64,000 nucleotides of DNA from Candidatus Competibacteraceae bacterium (GCA_016713505.1 JADJPA010000001.1:1997501-2061500); one strand, 5' to 3'; counted from the stretch's first letter, positions 35,005-44,098 are shown. Translations and numbers: made by a program. Notes: a model not told the origin generated them from the sequence alone.

Positions 35005-36387
35005 CTACCAACGACCCGCGGCCAGCTCGATCTCCAGCATCGGAATCCCGATCAAACCGTGCTGCACGCTGCTGGCATGGGACTTGAAAACCAGCACGTC
35101 ATGGTACCAGCAATGAGTGACGTGATCCTGCTGGATGCCCGATGCGGCGGCGACATCCACCGCATAATCCCCCACCGGCAACACCGGCATTCGGAAGGTA
35201 AAGCGGGCTGTCAATTCCTGACCCGCCGCCACCGGCCGGGGCTCGGTCGAATAGCTCAGATAGGTATTATCGCCGAAAAGATGCTGGCCGAGCCGATCCT
35301 TGACCAGAAAGCCGACGATCGGGCTGTCGAGATCGACCAACGCCCGCGCCCGCACCACCAAGGTCACGATCTCGCCGCCCACCACCCACTGTAACGTGCC
35401 GCCTTGTCGGTCCTGCAAACAGGCGTCGACGATGCGGACCGCGCCGGTGCCGCGCGCTTCCACCTCGGGCCGAAAGGCAAACAGCTCCAGATCGTTGCGG
35501 AAGCGGCTCTGGTTTAGAAACGCCAAGCGCTGATCGACCAGATCGACCGGCGGCCGGTCGGCCGCGAGGGCGGGCTGATCCCCAAAAGACCGCTGCGCCA
35601 GCTCCATGCCGGAGCTCTGAGTTTGAAACAAAGTCGCCAGATAATGCTCGCAAACGGTCTTGGCCGATCCGGCCTCGCGCAACCGGCCCTGCTCCAGCCA
35701 GAGCACCCGGTCGCAGAGGTTGATGACCGCCGCCGTGTCGTGGCTGACGAAAAACAGGGTTCCTTTCTCCTGAAACTGACGCAGGAAGCGCATACATTTC
35801 TGGACAAAAAACACATCGCCCACCGCCAACGCTTCGTCGACGATCAGAATATCGGCTTGCACATGGGCGGCCACCGCGAACGCCAAGCGCACCGCCATGC
35901 CGCTGGAATAGGTCTTGACCGGCTGGTCGATGAACTCGCCGATATCGGCGAAGGCCAGGATCGCGGGCAGATAGCGTTCGATTTCGGCATCGTCCAGACC
36001 GAGAATCGCGGCGTTGAGATAAACGTTTTCCCGCCCGGTGAATTCGGGATTGAAACCGGTGCCGAGCTCCAGCAGCGCCGCGACCCGCCCCCTGACCGCC
36101 AACGTGCCCAGCGTCGGCGCCAGCGTGCCGCACAGCAGCTTGAGCAAGGTGGACTTGCCGGAGCCGTTGCGACCGATCACGCCGATGGTCTCGCCGCGTC
36201 GGACCGAGAACGAGACCTGTTGCAAGGCCCAGAATTCGCGGTGGTAGCGGCGGCGGCCGCGCCACAGCATCTGTTTCAAACGGTCCTGCGGCCGCTCGTA
36301 AATCTGATAGCACTTGCCGGCGTCCAGCACCTCGATGGCGATGGCATCCGCCTCGTCCGAGGCTGTCACGGCGGCCTCAGAGCACAT
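35005..36387 (-). CDS. wzt: polysaccharide ABC transporter ATP-binding protein with C-terminal sugar-binding domain
   Basis: ATPase subunit of an O-antigen/EPS exporter. The 460-residue protein has Walker A IGRNGSGKSTLLKLL, the variant signature YSSGM, and Walker B ILIVDEALAVGD followed by the H-loop FVSHDTAAV. After residue about 250 a beta-rich Wzt C-terminal domain follows. This domain binds the modified non-reducing end of the polymer in characterised systems and makes export depend on a cap. The ATG at 36387 overlaps the wzm stop by 11 bases; an upstream TTG is improbable. Presence of the C-terminal domain implies a capped glycan. Confidence 0.93.
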   Translation of the reverse strand: MCSEAAVTASDEADAIAIEVLDAGKCYQIYERPQDRLKQMLWRGRRRYHREFWALQQVSFSVRRGETIGVIGRNGSGKSTLLKLLCGTLAPTLGTLAVRGRVAALLELGTGFNPEFTGRENVYLNAAILGLDDAEIERYLPAILAFADIGEFIDQPVKTYSSGMAVRLAFAVAAHVQADILIVDEALAVGDVFFVQKCMRFLRQFQEKGTLFFVSHDTAAVINLCDRVLWLEQGRLREAGSAKTVCEHYLATLFQTQSSGMELAQRSFGDQPALAADRPPVDLVDQRLAFLNQSRFRNDLELFAFRPEVEARGTGAVRIVDACLQDRQGGTLQWVVGGEIVTLVVRARALVDLDSPIVGFLVKDRLGQHLFGDNTYLSYSTEPRPVAAGQELTARFTFRMPVLPVGDYAVDVAAASGIQQDHVTHCWYHDVLVFKSHASSVQHGLIGIPMLEIELAAGRW

Positions 36388-37228
36388 CGGCGAAACCTTG
36401 GCGGGTGCGGGCAAACCAGTACGCGCCCAGCAGCGCGACCAGCGCTGAGGCGCTCAAACAGAGCAAATAAGGCCCCCAGGCCGGCGGCTGGCCAAACAGA
36501 ATAATTCCGCGAGTCTGTTCGATCACCAACGCCAAGGGATTGAGTTGCAACCAGGGTCGGAGCGGGTCCGGCAGGGCGGCCATCGGATAAAACACCGGAC
36601 TCAGGAACATGAACAGTTGCACCAGCGGCGCGATCAAGTGCTGGATGTCGCGCATGTAGACACCCAGCGAGGCCAGGAACCAACTGCATCCCAACACGAA
36701 CAGCACCAGCGGCAACACGACGACCGGCAACAGCAAGACCGTCCAATGCCATCCACTGCCCAAGGTCAGCTGGAGCAGCAAAATCACCACGAACGTGGCC
36801 GCCAGCGTCAGCAGGCCGGACGCCACCATCACCGCCGGCAACATCTCCAGGGGAAAGATGACGTTCTTGACGTAATTCGAATGCGTCATGATCAAGCCGG
36901 GGGCGCGGCCGAGGCATTCGGCGAGAAAGCTGTAAAGCGCCATGCCCACGAACAGGATCAGCGCCAGTTCGCCGAGCGATCCTTCATTTCGCCCCGCCCA
37001 GCGCATCTTGAAGATCACGCCGAAAAAGAAGGTAAACACCAGCAACGACAGCAACGGCAGCAGCAGCGACCACGCGACCCCCAGGTAGGAACCCCGATAG
37101 CGCTCGGCGAAATCGCGGCGCAGCAGCTTGAAAAACAGCGGGCGCTGCCACCAGGACTGACGCAGAACCCGATACAGCACCCATTCCCGCCGTGCCGCCG
37201 CGTTGGATTCCGTTCGCCGCATCGCCAT
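36377..37228 (-). CDS. wzm: polysaccharide ABC transporter permease
   Basis: Membrane subunit of the O-antigen/EPS exporter, ABC-2 type. The 283-residue protein has the cytoplasmic N-terminal LLRRDFAERYRGSYLGVAW, followed by six membrane segments and the late SPVFYPMAALPD loop typical of Wzm. The start ATG at 37228 overlaps the stop of the upstream gene by one base (TGATG); a longer in-frame reading lies inside that gene. It forms the exporter with the following wzt gene. Confidence 0.92.
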   Translation of the reverse strand: MAMRRTESNAAARREWVLYRVLRQSWWQRPLFFKLLRRDFAERYRGSYLGVAWSLLLPLLSLLVFTFFFGVIFKMRWAGRNEGSLGELALILFVGMALYSFLAECLGRAPGLIMTHSNYVKNVIFPLEMLPAVMVASGLLTLAATFVVILLLQLTLGSGWHWTVLLLPVVVLPLVLFVLGCSWFLASLGVYMRDIQHLIAPLVQLFMFLSPVFYPMAALPDPLRPWLQLNPLALVIEQTRGIILFGQPPAWGPYLLCLSASALVALLGAYWFARTRQGFADVL

Positions 37229-39948
37229 CAACCACCAACCGGCGGCAGCGGCCGAACCCGCAACGGCGCGGGTGGCAACCCTCCGGCATGGCGTTCCCAG
37301 ATCGAGCGATAGGCGCTTTCCAGATGGCGGGCGAAACGGTCGGTGTCGAACAGCGGAGCCCGCAAGCGATTCCGCCACAGCGTTTCCCGGAGCCGCTGCA
37401 ATTTCGCGGGATGATGGGCCAAACCGACGGCTTGCGCCTCGTAATCCCGCAAAGAAGCGGCGATGAGTTCCGGCAAGCCGACCGCCCGGAGCAAGCTGGC
37501 GGCGACGCGGGCCGGGAAAGCCTCCCCCGGACAGGTCAGCACCGGCAAACCCGCCCAGAGCGCGTCGCTGGCGGTGGTGTGGGCGTTGTAGAGGCGAGTG
37601 TCCAAAAACAGATCGGCCAAGCGATGGCGCTCCAGGTGCCGGGCCTTGGGCAGGCGCCCGGCGAAGATCAATCGCTCGCCCGCGACACCGTGTGAGCCGG
37701 CGTTGGCCCGCAATCGCTCATGGACTTCCTCGCTCTCGCCGTACAGCCACAAGACCGAACCAGGCACCTGCTGAAGAACCCGCATCCAGAGCCCAAACAT
37801 GAGCGGTTCGATCTTCTGAACCTGATTGAAACAGCAAAACACGAACCCGCTTTCGGGCAACCCTTGATCGGCTCTGCGCACGCCGGTTTCCGCAATATCC
37901 TGCCAGCGGTCGTTGACTTGATAGCATTCGGGCAGCCAAACCGGTCGCTCGGTGCAAAACTGGGTCTGTTCGGGCGGCAGCACCACCGGATCGACCAACA
38001 GATAATCCAAATAATCCGCGCCGCTGGTGCCCGGAAAGCCCAGCCAGCCCATTTGCAGCGGCGCGGGCCGCAAGGCGAACAGTTCCGGTCGGGCGTGGTT
38101 GGTGTAGGTCATCAAATCGACCAGAATCTGGATGCCATCGGCCCGGATCCGCCGTCCGGCCGCGCCGTTATCCAGCTTGGACAGGTCGATGAAATGCTCG
38201 CAATCGTCGTGAATCTGGCGGTAGTAAGCGCTGCCGTCATCCTCGCGCAAGCTATAGACGTAAATCTCGAACCGGTCGCGGTCGTGGCAGCGAAACAGCC
38301 CCCGCATCAGATGGGCGGTCGGATGCTCGCGAAAATCGGCTGAAACATAACCGACTTTAAGCCGCGCTCCTTGGCCAAGCAACGGATCGAGCGACGGACC
38401 ATCGGCCGCCGCCAACGCGGTCACCGTTTGAGCCGAGCGCCGCGCCTCGGAACGGGCGATGGCCAGTCGCAATTCATCCGGCAGCGGCAGGAACAGCGCG
38501 CGGAACGGCAGCAGCGGCGAGGGCTCGCCGCGCGCCAGACTCGCCGCCGTCCATCGCTCGACGGCGGCGATCCGGCTCTCGTAATCCTGCCAGTCGCCGT
38601 GTTCGAGCCGGCGAAACTCGTAATTGATCCGCACCAGTTCGGGCGTGACCGGCGGCGGCGGGGAATCCACCGGCCGGCTGTGAAACGGACCGTCGTGGTA
38701 ATTGGCGCGAAAAGTTCGCGACGCCAACCGATCGGCGGCCGAGAAGCTGGCGCGCGCTTCGGCAAAACGATCCAAGCCGGCCAACGCCTCGCCGCGTTTG
38801 GCATGGAACTCCCAGTTCTCGCCGATCGTCGCTGGCGGCAAGGCATCCAGCAACGCCAGCGCCTCTTGAAATCGGCCGTTGGCATTGAAAGCCGCCGCCG
38901 CCGCCAGCCGTTCATCCGCCTGCTCTGGGCTGGCCACCGCCAGCAACCGTTCCGCCGCCGCCACCGCTGGGCGATAGCGTTCCTGGGCCAGCAGGATCGC
39001 GATTTTCCCCCGCAGCAGCTCCGGCTGATCGGGATACCAACTCAAGCCCTGCTCGATCCAGACCGACGCCGGCGTTGTCTGGTTCTGTCGCAGCAAAGCT
39101 TCGGCGGCGGTCAACAAAATGCCGGCGACGGGTTGTCCGGCGGCGCGCAGCGATTGAACGACGCTTTGCGCCTCCGCATAACGTCCCAATTGCAGCAGCG
39201 CCAGCGCGCGGTTCAATAACGCTTTGAAATGCTGTGGCTGGCGGGCCAGCAACCGATCCAGCGCCGCCAGCGCGTCTTGTGGCTGCGCTAAATCCAGCAG
39301 AATCGCCGCACGATTCAGCAGCGCGACCGGCGAATCAGGCTCGACCGCCAACGCCGCATCGACGGCGGCCAAGGCGTCGGCCGGGCGCTGCATGGCGCGC
39401 AGTACCAAGGCTTGATTGAGCAACGCCGGGGCATGTCCCGGCCGCAAGGCCAGCGACCGCTGGAACGCCGTCAGCGCCTCTTCATAACGGCCGAGACCCA
39501 ACAGCGCCGAACCGCGCGTCGAATGCGCGACAGGGTGATCTTGATCCAGGCTCAAGGCCGCCTCGGCGACTTCGAACGCCTCGGCGCAGCGTTCCAATCT
39601 CAGCAGCGCATTCGCTTGATTGAGCAGCGCCGCCAAACGGTTACCGCCTTTCATCTGGGCGACTTGCTCGGCCAATTGCAAGGCTTGGAGGTAGTGGCCG
39701 AGTTCGAGAGAGGCCGCCGAGGCCAGCAGCAGCGCCGTCGGATTTTGTGGCTCCAGCCGCAGCGCGCATTGCAACGCTTGCAGGCAATCGCCCGCTTGGT
39801 GCATGTCGTAGCGCAACTGAGCCAGCCGCAGCCAATGAGTGGCTCGATGGGGCGCGAGCTGGCAAACCCGGGCGTATAAATCCCTGGCTTGCGCCAATTG
39901 CCCGTCGGCCGCGAACCGCTCGGCCTGCTCTCGCAACCCTTCAACCAT
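37228..39948 (-). CDS. TPR-containing SPINDLY/OGT-family (GT41) glycosyltransferase
   Basis: A 906-residue protein. About 12 tetratricopeptide repeats fill residues 1-420 (for example ALTAFQRSLALRPGHAPALL). The second half is a GT41 catalytic region: LKVGYVSADFREHPTAHLM, PLQMGWLGFPGTSGADYLDY, and FCCFNQVQKIEPLMFGLW, then the donor-binding DALWAGLPVLT. GT41 enzymes add GlcNAc or glucose to Ser/Thr of proteins in the cytoplasm. The gene is coupled to wzm by a one-base overlap, so it probably works with the same glycan system or on an exported protein. The target is not evident. Confidence 0.88.
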   Translation of the reverse strand: MVEGLREQAERFAADGQLAQARDLYARVCQLAPHRATHWLRLAQLRYDMHQAGDCLQALQCALRLEPQNPTALLLASAASLELGHYLQALQLAEQVAQMKGGNRLAALLNQANALLRLERCAEAFEVAEAALSLDQDHPVAHSTRGSALLGLGRYEEALTAFQRSLALRPGHAPALLNQALVLRAMQRPADALAAVDAALAVEPDSPVALLNRAAILLDLAQPQDALAALDRLLARQPQHFKALLNRALALLQLGRYAEAQSVVQSLRAAGQPVAGILLTAAEALLRQNQTTPASVWIEQGLSWYPDQPELLRGKIAILLAQERYRPAVAAAERLLAVASPEQADERLAAAAAFNANGRFQEALALLDALPPATIGENWEFHAKRGEALAGLDRFAEARASFSAADRLASRTFRANYHDGPFHSRPVDSPPPPVTPELVRINYEFRRLEHGDWQDYESRIAAVERWTAASLARGEPSPLLPFRALFLPLPDELRLAIARSEARRSAQTVTALAAADGPSLDPLLGQGARLKVGYVSADFREHPTAHLMRGLFRCHDRDRFEIYVYSLREDDGSAYYRQIHDDCEHFIDLSKLDNGAAGRRIRADGIQILVDLMTYTNHARPELFALRPAPLQMGWLGFPGTSGADYLDYLLVDPVVLPPEQTQFCTERPVWLPECYQVNDRWQDIAETGVRRADQGLPESGFVFCCFNQVQKIEPLMFGLWMRVLQQVPGSVLWLYGESEEVHERLRANAGSHGVAGERLIFAGRLPKARHLERHRLADLFLDTRLYNAHTTASDALWAGLPVLTCPGEAFPARVAASLLRAVGLPELIAASLRDYEAQAVGLAHHPAKLQRLRETLWRNRLRAPLFDTDRFARHLESAYRSIWERHAGGLPPAPLRVRPLPPVGG

Positions 39949-39972
39949 CAGTCGAACGCCGCGTTAGAAAGC

Positions 39973-40470
39973 CTAATCGCGTGATGTCTCGTGGTACCAC
40001 TGACCATCCAGCAACACCCAGGAATCGGCAATCGTTTGCTTGGTCCAGCCGATGGTGCCGATCATGACCTCCGCGCTGATTCGAGTAATCCCTTTATCAC
40101 CCTCAATGCGCGCGTCTTCCACCTTGACCTTACGAACCGGCATACCCTGCAAGCCCATGGCGTGTTCCAATTTTAGCCAACCGCCAGGCCGCGAGGCCGA
40201 TTCCAATTCGTATAACGTCTTAACGTCGCGCGATTGGCGCGCTTCCCAGTACCGCTCGATCCGTTCTCGCAGCGCCTTCAATTGCTCGGACGGAGCGGTC
40301 GATCCAGCGGCCGGCGGAACCGCGCCTGACTGTTCAGGGACTGTGGGTTGCACCGCAGCCGGCGTTTCAGCTTTGGATGCTTCGCTTTGCGCCGGAACTG
40401 TCCAAAGCCAACCCAGCATCGCCAGACCCAGAAAATTGGCCCATTTCACATCGAACATGACACTCACCAT
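39973..40470 (-). CDS. small exported protein of unknown function
   Basis: A 165-residue protein with an N-terminal hydrophobic signal (WANFLGLAMLGWLWTVPA) likely cut after the signal. A Pro/Ala/Ser linker to about residue 60 follows, then a domain of about 100 residues, ERIERYWEARQSRDVKTLYE and ending in SWVLLDGQWYHE. That domain is reminiscent of SnoaL/NTF2-like folds, though not certain. The start ATG directly follows the PpiC stop (TAAATG); ATG at 40458 has a slightly better GGTGAG leader. It is co-transcribed with the isomerase and possibly with the following TPR glycosyltransferase. Confidence 0.65.
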   Translation of the reverse strand: MVSVMFDVKWANFLGLAMLGWLWTVPAQSEASKAETPAAVQPTVPEQSGAVPPAAGSTAPSEQLKALRERIERYWEARQSRDVKTLYELESASRPGGWLKLEHAMGLQGMPVRKVKVEDARIEGDKGITRISAEVMIGTIGWTKQTIADSWVLLDGQWYHETSRD

Positions 40471-41514
40471 TTAAAGGGCGGATTCAGGAACGGCACCTTT
40501 CAATTCGGGCATTTCCACCTTAACGCCGACCTCCTTGGCCAGTTTCCAGGCGTACTGCTCGCGCGCCTTCGCCTGCGCCTCTTGCCGGATGCGCTGCACG
40601 ATGCTCTCCCGCACATTCGCGTATGGCGCGACCATGGGATCGCGCTTGTCCTGCAACAGGAGAATCTCATAGCCCACCGGCGATTCCAAGACGTCGGAAA
40701 ACTGACCGATTTTTAGATGTTCAACCGCTTTTTTCAACCAGGGATCTTTTTCAGGCTGCACAAAACCCAGATCGCCCTTGGCCACCTTGGCTTGGGGATT
40801 TTCGGTCAACGCCTCGGCCAAATCGGCGAATGGCTCGCCGGCCCGCAGGCGTTTGAGCGCCCCTTCCGCCTTGGATTTAGTTGCCGCCTTGGCAGCCTCG
40901 TCCGCCTTTTCGGGCAGGCGGAACTGGATCTGACTGACCCGCACCATGCCGGGTATGCCAAAGGCTTCCGGATGCTGCTGGTAATAGCGGTACAGTTCGT
41001 CCTCGGTGGGAACGGTCTCAGGCGGCGGGAAATTTTGCTTTTCCAATTGCTTATAGGCTTTGGCGTAATCCAGGCTGGTGGGAGCGTAATCCTTCGGCAG
41101 TAAACCTTGCCTGAACATCGCTTCCTCCATCAGACGATCCAAAATGATCTCCCGCAAGATCTCGGTCTTGCCCGGCGCGGTGCGGGCCTTCAAAACCAGC
41201 TTGGTATCCTGGGTGATGTAGCGCATGAATTGCTCGACCGTGATTTTGCGATCTCCGACCCGCGCCATGATCACTTCCGGCACTTCCGCTGAGGCCGGCG
41301 CTTCCTTGACGGACGCCGCTTGATCGGCCGCTGGCGCGCCGGCTGGAGGATTTGAGGCAGCGGCGGGCGTCGGTGCTTGGGGCGTTGGCGACGCGCCGGC
41401 CGATGGGGCTTGGACAGGGGCATCGGCGGCGAAAACTGGCGGATAAACCGCTATCGCGCCGACAAAGAAAAACGCGGCCGCCAGCCCGGCAGCGGGATTA
41501 GCGCTGATGCTCAT
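40471..41514 (-). CDS. PpiC/parvulin-type periplasmic peptidyl-prolyl isomerase
   Basis: A 347-residue exported foldase. It has an N-terminal signal (ending near AVYPPVFAADA), a Pro/Ala linker, a SurA-N-like helical region (ITVEQFMRYITQDTKLVLKA, EILREIILDRLMEEAM) and a parvulin domain at about 190-300 with VRVSQIQFRLPEKADEAA and GDLGFVQPEKDPWLKKA. Such EpsD/PrsT-type isomerases are common in exopolysaccharide clusters. AGAGGA precedes the ATG. It starts the series that leads through the small exported protein to the glycan operon, and may help fold outer-membrane components. Confidence 0.85.
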   Translation of the reverse strand: MSISANPAAGLAAAFFFVGAIAVYPPVFAADAPVQAPSAGASPTPQAPTPAAASNPPAGAPAADQAASVKEAPASAEVPEVIMARVGDRKITVEQFMRYITQDTKLVLKARTAPGKTEILREIILDRLMEEAMFRQGLLPKDYAPTSLDYAKAYKQLEKQNFPPPETVPTEDELYRYYQQHPEAFGIPGMVRVSQIQFRLPEKADEAAKAATKSKAEGALKRLRAGEPFADLAEALTENPQAKVAKGDLGFVQPEKDPWLKKAVEHLKIGQFSDVLESPVGYEILLLQDKRDPMVAPYANVRESIVQRIRQEAQAKAREQYAWKLAKEVGVKVEMPELKGAVPESAL

Positions 41515-41594
41515 AATGGTTCCTCTGAGAGTTTATCTGGCCGTCATCTTCATTTTAACGAACCAGACTTAACGTCTTTGCGTTCGCTTGGAAT

Positions 41595-42824
41595 TCAATC
41601 AGGCTTGACGGCGGTCGTCGGATTGACCGACAGCTTGCCGAAAATATCCCATAAAGGTCCGTAAATTACTTCGGATTGCGCTTCGCCTTGATCGGCCACC
41701 ACCGCATCGAGCCACTGATCGCCATCCACATCGACTAATTCGACCCGGTTTGGCCACGTAAAATCCGGCCGCGCCAGGACTGAGGTTTCGAAGTCGCCCG
41801 GCCGTTCCTTAAGCTCTCGATACAACACCAGCGCGCGGGAACCGCCCGCCAACAGATAGCGTCCGCCCGCGTCCTGACCGACCGCGAGCGTGTGCACGCC
41901 GGTCGAGCCTGGATAAGGAATCGGCCCTCCACGGGTGAATTGACCCTTGCCGTCGTTAAGCAGCCTCACAATGCGCGGACGCACCGACATCGGAACCAGT
42001 AAATCCATAGCGCCATCTTGATTGAGATCGAACGGCACGACATGGCGCGGCCAACCCATTTTGAAAGCCGCCAGCTCGCGCAAGCGGGGTGCTTGTTCCG
42101 AACCGGCATGTTCGATGGCCCATATTTTATTGGTGCGAAACGTTGGAAACACCAACTCCGGCACCTTATCGCCATTCAGATCCACCAGACGCGCGGGTTG
42201 TGGATCGGCTTCTGTCGCTATTTCAATAGCAGCTCTGGTTTGGCCTTTTTCCGGGTTAAAATCGCGCAGCAGCGTCACGCTCGAACCGGTATAAGGCGCG
42301 ACCCCCAGGCTGAGCGGGCCCCAATCAGGCCACGAAAATGGCGTCGTACCGAGCGGATGGGGCAGGCTGTAGTCGGAGATCAACGTCAAGCGGCCATCGG
42401 GTTGAGCGGCCGTTACCCGCAAGAGGCTTTTTCCCTCGGCGTTGATCAAGTAGCGCTTGGGCGCGCCGGGCAACGCGATGGTGTCGTTCGGATGAAATCC
42501 GGCGATGTCTTGTTCGTCGGTGGCTTCAAAGCGGCGCGCGGCGGTCTGCCGAAACACCCGAAGCATATTGCCGCCGTGGGAGGTAAACAACAAATCCAGG
42601 CGGCCATCGCCGTCCAGATCGTCCACGAGAACATGAAATGCTCCGCTATTGACCAAAAAACGGGTCTGGTGGCCTTCCGAATCGCTCCAGATCGGCTGTT
42701 TCTCGGTCGGACCATTTGGCGCATCAATTGTTGCAACACCCGTTTGATTCGATTCCACAGCCTCCAAATCAATCGGCCACCCGATCACTATCGCCGCCAA
42801 AACGAGCAAGAGTTGTTTTTGCAT
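41595..42824 (-). CDS. exported FG-GAP/VCBS-repeat protein
   Basis: A 409-residue protein with an N-terminal signal (LLLVLAAIVIGWPIDLEA). It contains several repeats of the integrin-like type: VDDLDGDGRLDLLF, VDLNGDKVPELVFP, FDLNQDGAMDLLVP and VDVDGDQWLDAVVAD, each with the calcium-binding D-x-D/N-x-D-G pattern. These form a beta-propeller and usually mediate surface or extracellular binding. No enzyme motif is seen. Stop and start are set well apart from the neighbours (about 80-125 bases), so it is probably a single gene. It may be a type II secretion substrate. Confidence 0.8.
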   Translation of the reverse strand: MQKQLLLVLAAIVIGWPIDLEAVESNQTGVATIDAPNGPTEKQPIWSDSEGHQTRFLVNSGAFHVLVDDLDGDGRLDLLFTSHGGNMLRVFRQTAARRFEATDEQDIAGFHPNDTIALPGAPKRYLINAEGKSLLRVTAAQPDGRLTLISDYSLPHPLGTTPFSWPDWGPLSLGVAPYTGSSVTLLRDFNPEKGQTRAAIEIATEADPQPARLVDLNGDKVPELVFPTFRTNKIWAIEHAGSEQAPRLRELAAFKMGWPRHVVPFDLNQDGAMDLLVPMSVRPRIVRLLNDGKGQFTRGGPIPYPGSTGVHTLAVGQDAGGRYLLAGGSRALVLYRELKERPGDFETSVLARPDFTWPNRVELVDVDGDQWLDAVVADQGEAQSEVIYGPLWDIFGKLSVNPTTAVKPD

Positions 42825-42859
42825 CTTAATCTAAGACTTTAATTGACCTTCCTTTAAAC

Positions 42860-42895
42860 CAAAAACAAAAACGGCGCACCGATCGTACGCCGTTT
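42860..42895 (-). terminator. intrinsic terminator of the 342-residue secreted protein gene
   Basis: On the minus strand AAACGGCG and CGCCGTTT form a perfect 8-base stem with an 11-base loop (42869-42895), followed by TTTGTTTTTGGTTT. This is a clear rho-independent terminator. It works together with the longer stem at 42901-42931. Confidence 0.88.
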
Positions 42896-42900
42896 CAGCC

Positions 42901-42931
42901 GCCGCTCTCTCCGCAACGCGGAGAGAGCGGC
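42901..42931 (-). repeat. perfect 14-base inverted repeat upstream of the terminator
   Basis: GCCGCTCTCTCCGC and GCGGAGAGAGCGGC are perfect complements with only a 3-base loop. It lies 19 bases after the stop codon of the secreted protein and 5 bases before the next stem. It has no T tail of its own, so it may protect the 3' end of an abundant mRNA from exonucleases. Confidence 0.8.
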
Positions 42932-42950
42932 GATGAGATGCTAGTAATGC

Positions 42951-43979
42951 TTACTGAATACCACGCTCGTGGGCCAGCTCGGTCTGGGTTTGGTCGGTAC
43001 CACTACCGTTGACACCGATCAAGCTAAAAGCCACACCCGCGCGCGAGGTAGGAGCGTCGGTAGGGCCAACACCATCGGCCACGCCAAACAACACAAAACC
43101 AGTCTCGGCTAAACCATCCTTGATAGTAGCCGTGATCAGCCGGCCTTCTTTAGCACCCACGCCGACCCCAACCACATTTAACTCATAAGGAACGTTGGTC
43201 GTAGCGGAAATGGCCCTTTCGTCCGCATCATAGACCAGAATATTCTGATTGGTGCGGGCGTCGCTGTTATCCGGGAACCACAGCACAAATTCCGTGTCAC
43301 CACTCGGAGCATCAGCTTTTAAATAATAGCGCAAACTGAATAACGCTCTTTGGCCCGCGCCGCTCGCCAGGGCCATGCCAGCCTTCACCGGGTTAACATT
43401 CGTTACGAATGCGCCAACGTGATCAACTTCATCGCCCAAAGAACCGTCAGCCGAGTCGACCAGCGGAACCACGGGGATATAAGCTTGCGTGGCCCAATTG
43501 CCCCTGATCTGATAAGCAGCCCCATAGAGAATCATTCCGCTTCCAGCAGCATCACCGGCGGCATTATCGGTTATGACCATGTAGCCCGGAACGTTCAAGG
43601 CACTGGGGATCGGCCGCGTGGGATCTTCGACGATGCTGCCGAAATCGATGCCAACCCAGTCGTTACAGGTCACCGGCAAAGTGTTGTCCGCGACCTCATT
43701 GCTTTCTTTGTCGAAGAAGAACCAATGCAGGCGGCCGTTGCAGCTCTCCGTCGTCTTGGTGCCGCTCAGCGTGTTGAACTGGCTGACGCTGACGCTGTTC
43801 GGGCTAGCGGCCACAACACTGATCATGGTGTTGAGCTTGCCGGCGCCGGCCGTCACGACATAGGGGATCAGCAGCGCGTCACCAGGGGTTCCCTGTTGCA
43901 CGGCATAAGCAGCGCCGGAAGCGCCAAGGGCCGCGGCAACCGCCGCCGCCACGCCAACTTTCTTAAAATTCGCCATCAT
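42951..43979 (-). CDS. secreted protein of unknown function with signal peptide
   Basis: A 342-residue protein with no recognised family. A classical signal peptide (FKKVGVAAAVAAALGASG) ends with a cleavage site after AYA. The mature part has a repeated valine/serine-rich beta pattern, two cysteines (ESCNGRL and VTCNDW) and no membrane segment. The ATG at 43979 follows AGGAG by 7 bases. It has its own promoter (44047-44075), an inverted repeat upstream and a double hairpin terminator, the marks of a strongly and separately regulated gene. It lies right after the secretin gene, so it may be an exported or surface-layer-like protein. Confidence 0.75.
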   Translation of the reverse strand: MMANFKKVGVAAAVAAALGASGAAYAVQQGTPGDALLIPYVVTAGAGKLNTMISVVAASPNSVSVSQFNTLSGTKTTESCNGRLHWFFFDKESNEVADNTLPVTCNDWVGIDFGSIVEDPTRPIPSALNVPGYMVITDNAAGDAAGSGMILYGAAYQIRGNWATQAYIPVVPLVDSADGSLGDEVDHVGAFVTNVNPVKAGMALASGAGQRALFSLRYYLKADAPSGDTEFVLWFPDNSDARTNQNILVYDADERAISATTNVPYELNVVGVGVGAKEGRLITATIKDGLAETGFVLFGVADGVGPTDAPTSRAGVAFSLIGVNGSGTDQTQTELAHERGIQ

Positions 43980-44046
43980 CTCGTAACTCCTATAGGTTGC
44001 ATCGCACGAGCGCTTTAACAAAAAGCAGAGACTGACTACCAGTGAG

Positions 44047-44098
44047 AGACTACATGGGAATCCAGCCGGTGTCAACATAACAACATATTTTTGTTGTT
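44047..44098 (-). promoter_or_regulatory. promoter and inverted repeat of the secreted-protein gene
   Basis: On the minus strand a consensus -35 TTGACA (44070-44075) and TAGTCT (44047-44052) are 17 bases apart, about 70 bases before the ATG. Immediately upstream, AACAACA and TGTTGTT (44079-44085 and 44092-44098) make an inverted repeat in AT-rich DNA. More CAACA/TTGTTG copies occur nearby. The repeat could be an activator site or an AT-rich UP element. Confidence 0.55.
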
